Shown here piece after piece: positions 62,696 through 64,000 of a DNA stretch of 64,000 nucleotides. Source of the stretch: Ruegeria_C sp041537925 (GTDB lineage: Bacteria > Pseudomonadota > Alphaproteobacteria > Rhodobacterales > Rhodobacteraceae); the NCBI RefSeq assembly GCF_041537925.1, contig NZ_JBGOSH010000007.1, forward strand, positions 124,001-188,000, given 5' to 3'. The notes beneath the pieces were generated by a model that had not been told where the DNA came from, ran no database searches, and saw only the letters and a program-made list of their open reading frames with translations. Made by a program: the position numbers and the translations under genes. Numbering within the stretch: the first letter of the stretch is position 1; every line of letters begins with the position of its first letter.

Positions 62696-63730
62696 ATGCT
62701 GGATAAGAAAACCACCTGCCGCACAGCGGTTCTGACCATGCCCTGCGTCGGAACTTCGACAGCCTATTGTATTCTTGATGCTTTGGCGTCTGTGGGACGG
62801 GACTGGGAAATGCTACATGGTAATACGCCCAGACCACCTGTTTTTGACGGCGCCCTACTGTCGATTGATGGTGCGCCTTATGACGATATCAACGGACGGC
62901 GCATTACACCGGATGGATCGTTGGCAAGCTTTGGAACACCCGATCTTGTCATCATTCCTGACTTTCATTTTGCGCCGGGTACGGGAACGCCGGAAGAGTT
63001 TGCGCAGTTCATCCCATGGCTCAGGAAAGCAAAGGACGATGGCGCGTTGATCACGTCGGTTTGTTCCGGAGCCTACTTGCTTGCCGAGGCCGGAATGCTG
63101 AATGGGCTCGATGCCACCAGCCATTGGAGCTTTTGCGACATACTCGCTCGGCAATACCCCGAAATCAAAATGCGGCGCGAACGTATCCTTATCCCTGCGG
63201 GCGAAGGGCATCGGATTGTGACTGCCGGTGGCGCTTCGGCCTGGGGCGATCTGGTGCTTTATCTGATTGGGCGGATTGCAGGCCCGGATGAAGCCCGCCG
63301 CATTGCCAAGATTTACTTGCTGCAGCCTCATAGTGAGGGACAGCTTCACTACGCCTCCCTCACCGCAGGCGCTCAAACCGAAGATGCATTGGTTGCGGAT
63401 GCTCAGGTTTGGGCCGCTGATAACTACGCGCTTGCAACACCAGTTGCCGCGATGGCCGCACGAAGCGGCTTGACCGAACGCAGCCTATTGCGACGTTTCC
63501 GAAAGGCTACGGGTCAAACACCAGTTGACTACATCCAGACGCTTAGAATTGAGGAAGCCAAGCAGATGCTCGAAACAACTGATCTGCCAATCGACGATAT
63601 TGCCGAAGAGGTCGGATACACAGAACCGTCGAGTTTCCGAAATGCCTTCCGGCGATATGTTGGGATGCCCGCATCTACTTACCGCAAGAAGCGTTTGTTG
63701 TTGATGCCTATCGGCTCCGAAGCGCGATAG
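62696..63730 (+). CDS. GlxA family transcriptional regulator (DJ-1/PfpI domain plus AraC HTH)
   Basis: 344 residues. The N-terminal class I glutaminase-like domain (residues about 8-200) keeps the nucleophile elbow SVCSGAYLLAEAG. The C-terminal AraC domain includes MAARSGLTERSLLRRFRKAT and IAEEVGYTEPSSFRNAFRR. Regulators of this type include GbdR, which responds to glycine betaine. Being divergent from a homocysteine methyltransferase operon with a 168-bp gap, it is the likely activator of that operon, perhaps sensing a methylated amine or sulfonium compound. Confidence 0.92.
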   Translation: MLDKKTTCRTAVLTMPCVGTSTAYCILDALASVGRDWEMLHGNTPRPPVFDGALLSIDGAPYDDINGRRITPDGSLASFGTPDLVIIPDFHFAPGTGTPEEFAQFIPWLRKAKDDGALITSVCSGAYLLAEAGMLNGLDATSHWSFCDILARQYPEIKMRRERILIPAGEGHRIVTAGGASAWGDLVLYLIGRIAGPDEARRIAKIYLLQPHSEGQLHYASLTAGAQTEDALVADAQVWAADNYALATPVAAMAARSGLTERSLLRRFRKATGQTPVDYIQTLRIEEAKQMLETTDLPIDDIAEEVGYTEPSSFRNAFRRYVGMPASTYRKKRLLLMPIGSEAR

Positions 63731-63766
63731 TTTTACCCTCACCTATTGATTGGTTATGTGGACATG

Positions 63767-63777
63767 CCGCAGTGCAG
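63767..63777 (+). promoter_or_regulatory. PhaR-like box upstream of the second phasin
   Basis: CCGC-AGT-GCAG, one mismatch from CTGC-N3-GCAG, 73 bp before the phasin start. The same AGT centre is found in the box at 13145. Confidence 0.5.
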
Positions 63778-63839
63778 CAGATATCTACATGTCATCACAT
63801 AGAAAGCGGGACGCCCTGCAGGAATTAAGGACCGATACC

Positions 63840-64000
63840 ATGGCTAAAGCTCAAGACTTCACCGTCGTTGTGAATGACGCCCTCGCAGCTCTTCCTTTTG
63901 ACGTCAAAGCAATGGAGAAAAACTTCCGTGCAACGGCAGTTGTAAACGAAAAGCTGTCCAACGTTGCCCTCAGTGTTGCCGGACAGTGGAACGACATTGT
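63840..64000 (+). CDS. Phasin family protein, partial
   Basis: 53 codons are visible before the window ends. The product begins MAKAQDFTVVVNDALAALPF and has EKLSNVALSVAGQWND, matching the phasin at 13254 (MANSQDFTTIFKDALGAFP, EKLSGVALEAAEKSAE). AAGGAC precedes the ATG. It is probably also a polyhydroxyalkanoate granule protein; the rest lies outside the window. Confidence 0.85.
   Translation, partial: MAKAQDFTVVVNDALAALPFDVKAMEKNFRATAVVNEKLSNVALSVAGQWNDI

Noticed and set aside
1..64000. CRISPR arrays, rRNA and tRNA genes
   Set aside because: No regularly spaced short repeats, and no cloverleaf or rRNA-like segments were noticed when reading through the window; a dedicated tRNA search was not possible.

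Overview
The window (64 kb, roughly 55-60% GC) looks like accessory or plasmid-like DNA of a Roseobacter-group alphaproteobacterium (Rhodobacterales). The basis is the gene mix: TRAP transporters of both the DctPQM and TAXI types, phasins with PhaR-type boxes, a MocE/MocD-like Rieske/desaturase pair, a Cox-type molybdenum hydroxylase, and many IS5, IS6, IS3, IS30 and IS110 pieces. No rRNA, tRNA or CRISPR array was seen, and nothing typical of core housekeeping.

Layout. 1-2.7 kb: TAXI TRAP transporter (permease cut by the window edge) divergent from a LysR regulator. 2.9-11.1 kb: glutaminase, a LysR regulator, then pyroglutamyl peptidase and a complete dipeptide/oligopeptide ABC transporter, together readable as a peptide/pyroglutamate salvage unit. 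11.2-13.1 kb: IS6 remnant, a decapitated copy of a peptidoglycan-binding protein gene and an intact-looking IS5-family element. 13.1-13.8 kb: phasin with PhaR-like boxes. 14.1-20.1 kb: isomerase, LtnD-like dehydrogenase and DctMQP TRAP transporter with a divergent LacI regulator, an acid-sugar type catabolic operon. 20.1-22.8 kb: a second LacI regulator facing a desaturase/Rieske pair across two matching 17-bp palindromes. 22.8-23.6 kb: apparently empty. 23.6-26.7 kb: FUSC/HlyD efflux pair. 26.7-28.7 kb: broken IS6-type transposase, truncated cupin, DMT exporter. 28.8-40.9 kb: catabolic cluster of ureohydrolase, SDR, NodB-like deacetylase, LysR, NitT/TauT ABC importer, three-subunit molybdenum hydroxylase and YjiH-like membrane protein.

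41-50.5 kb: second IS5 copy, IS6 remnants, a broken outer-membrane protein gene, AraC regulator, two DUF1254/DUF1214 proteins, an outer-membrane-like protein, a sulfatase cut by an IS6 element, and the full copy of the peptidoglycan-binding protein gene. 50.7-55.7 kb: acetyltransferase and homocysteine methyltransferase divergent from a giant BTAD / cyclase-like / ATPase / TPR regulator. 55.7-57.4 kb: IS graveyard (IS5, IS3, IS30, IS110 and IS6 pieces) with one possible structured RNA. 57.7-63.7 kb: operon-like block of a second homocysteine methyltransferase, an FMO-type oxygenase, a DUF1127 protein, a MauG/CcpA-like dihaem protein and a secreted protein, divergent from a GlxA-type regulator. 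63.8 kb to the end: a second phasin, cut by the window.

The strongest candidates for undescribed biology are the molybdenum-hydroxylase/cyclic-amidase-like/ureohydrolase cluster, the dihaem enzyme with its secreted partner, the four-domain regulator beside a homocysteine methyltransferase, and the LacI-controlled desaturase/Rieske pair. All functions are read from sequence motifs and gene context; no database search was run.
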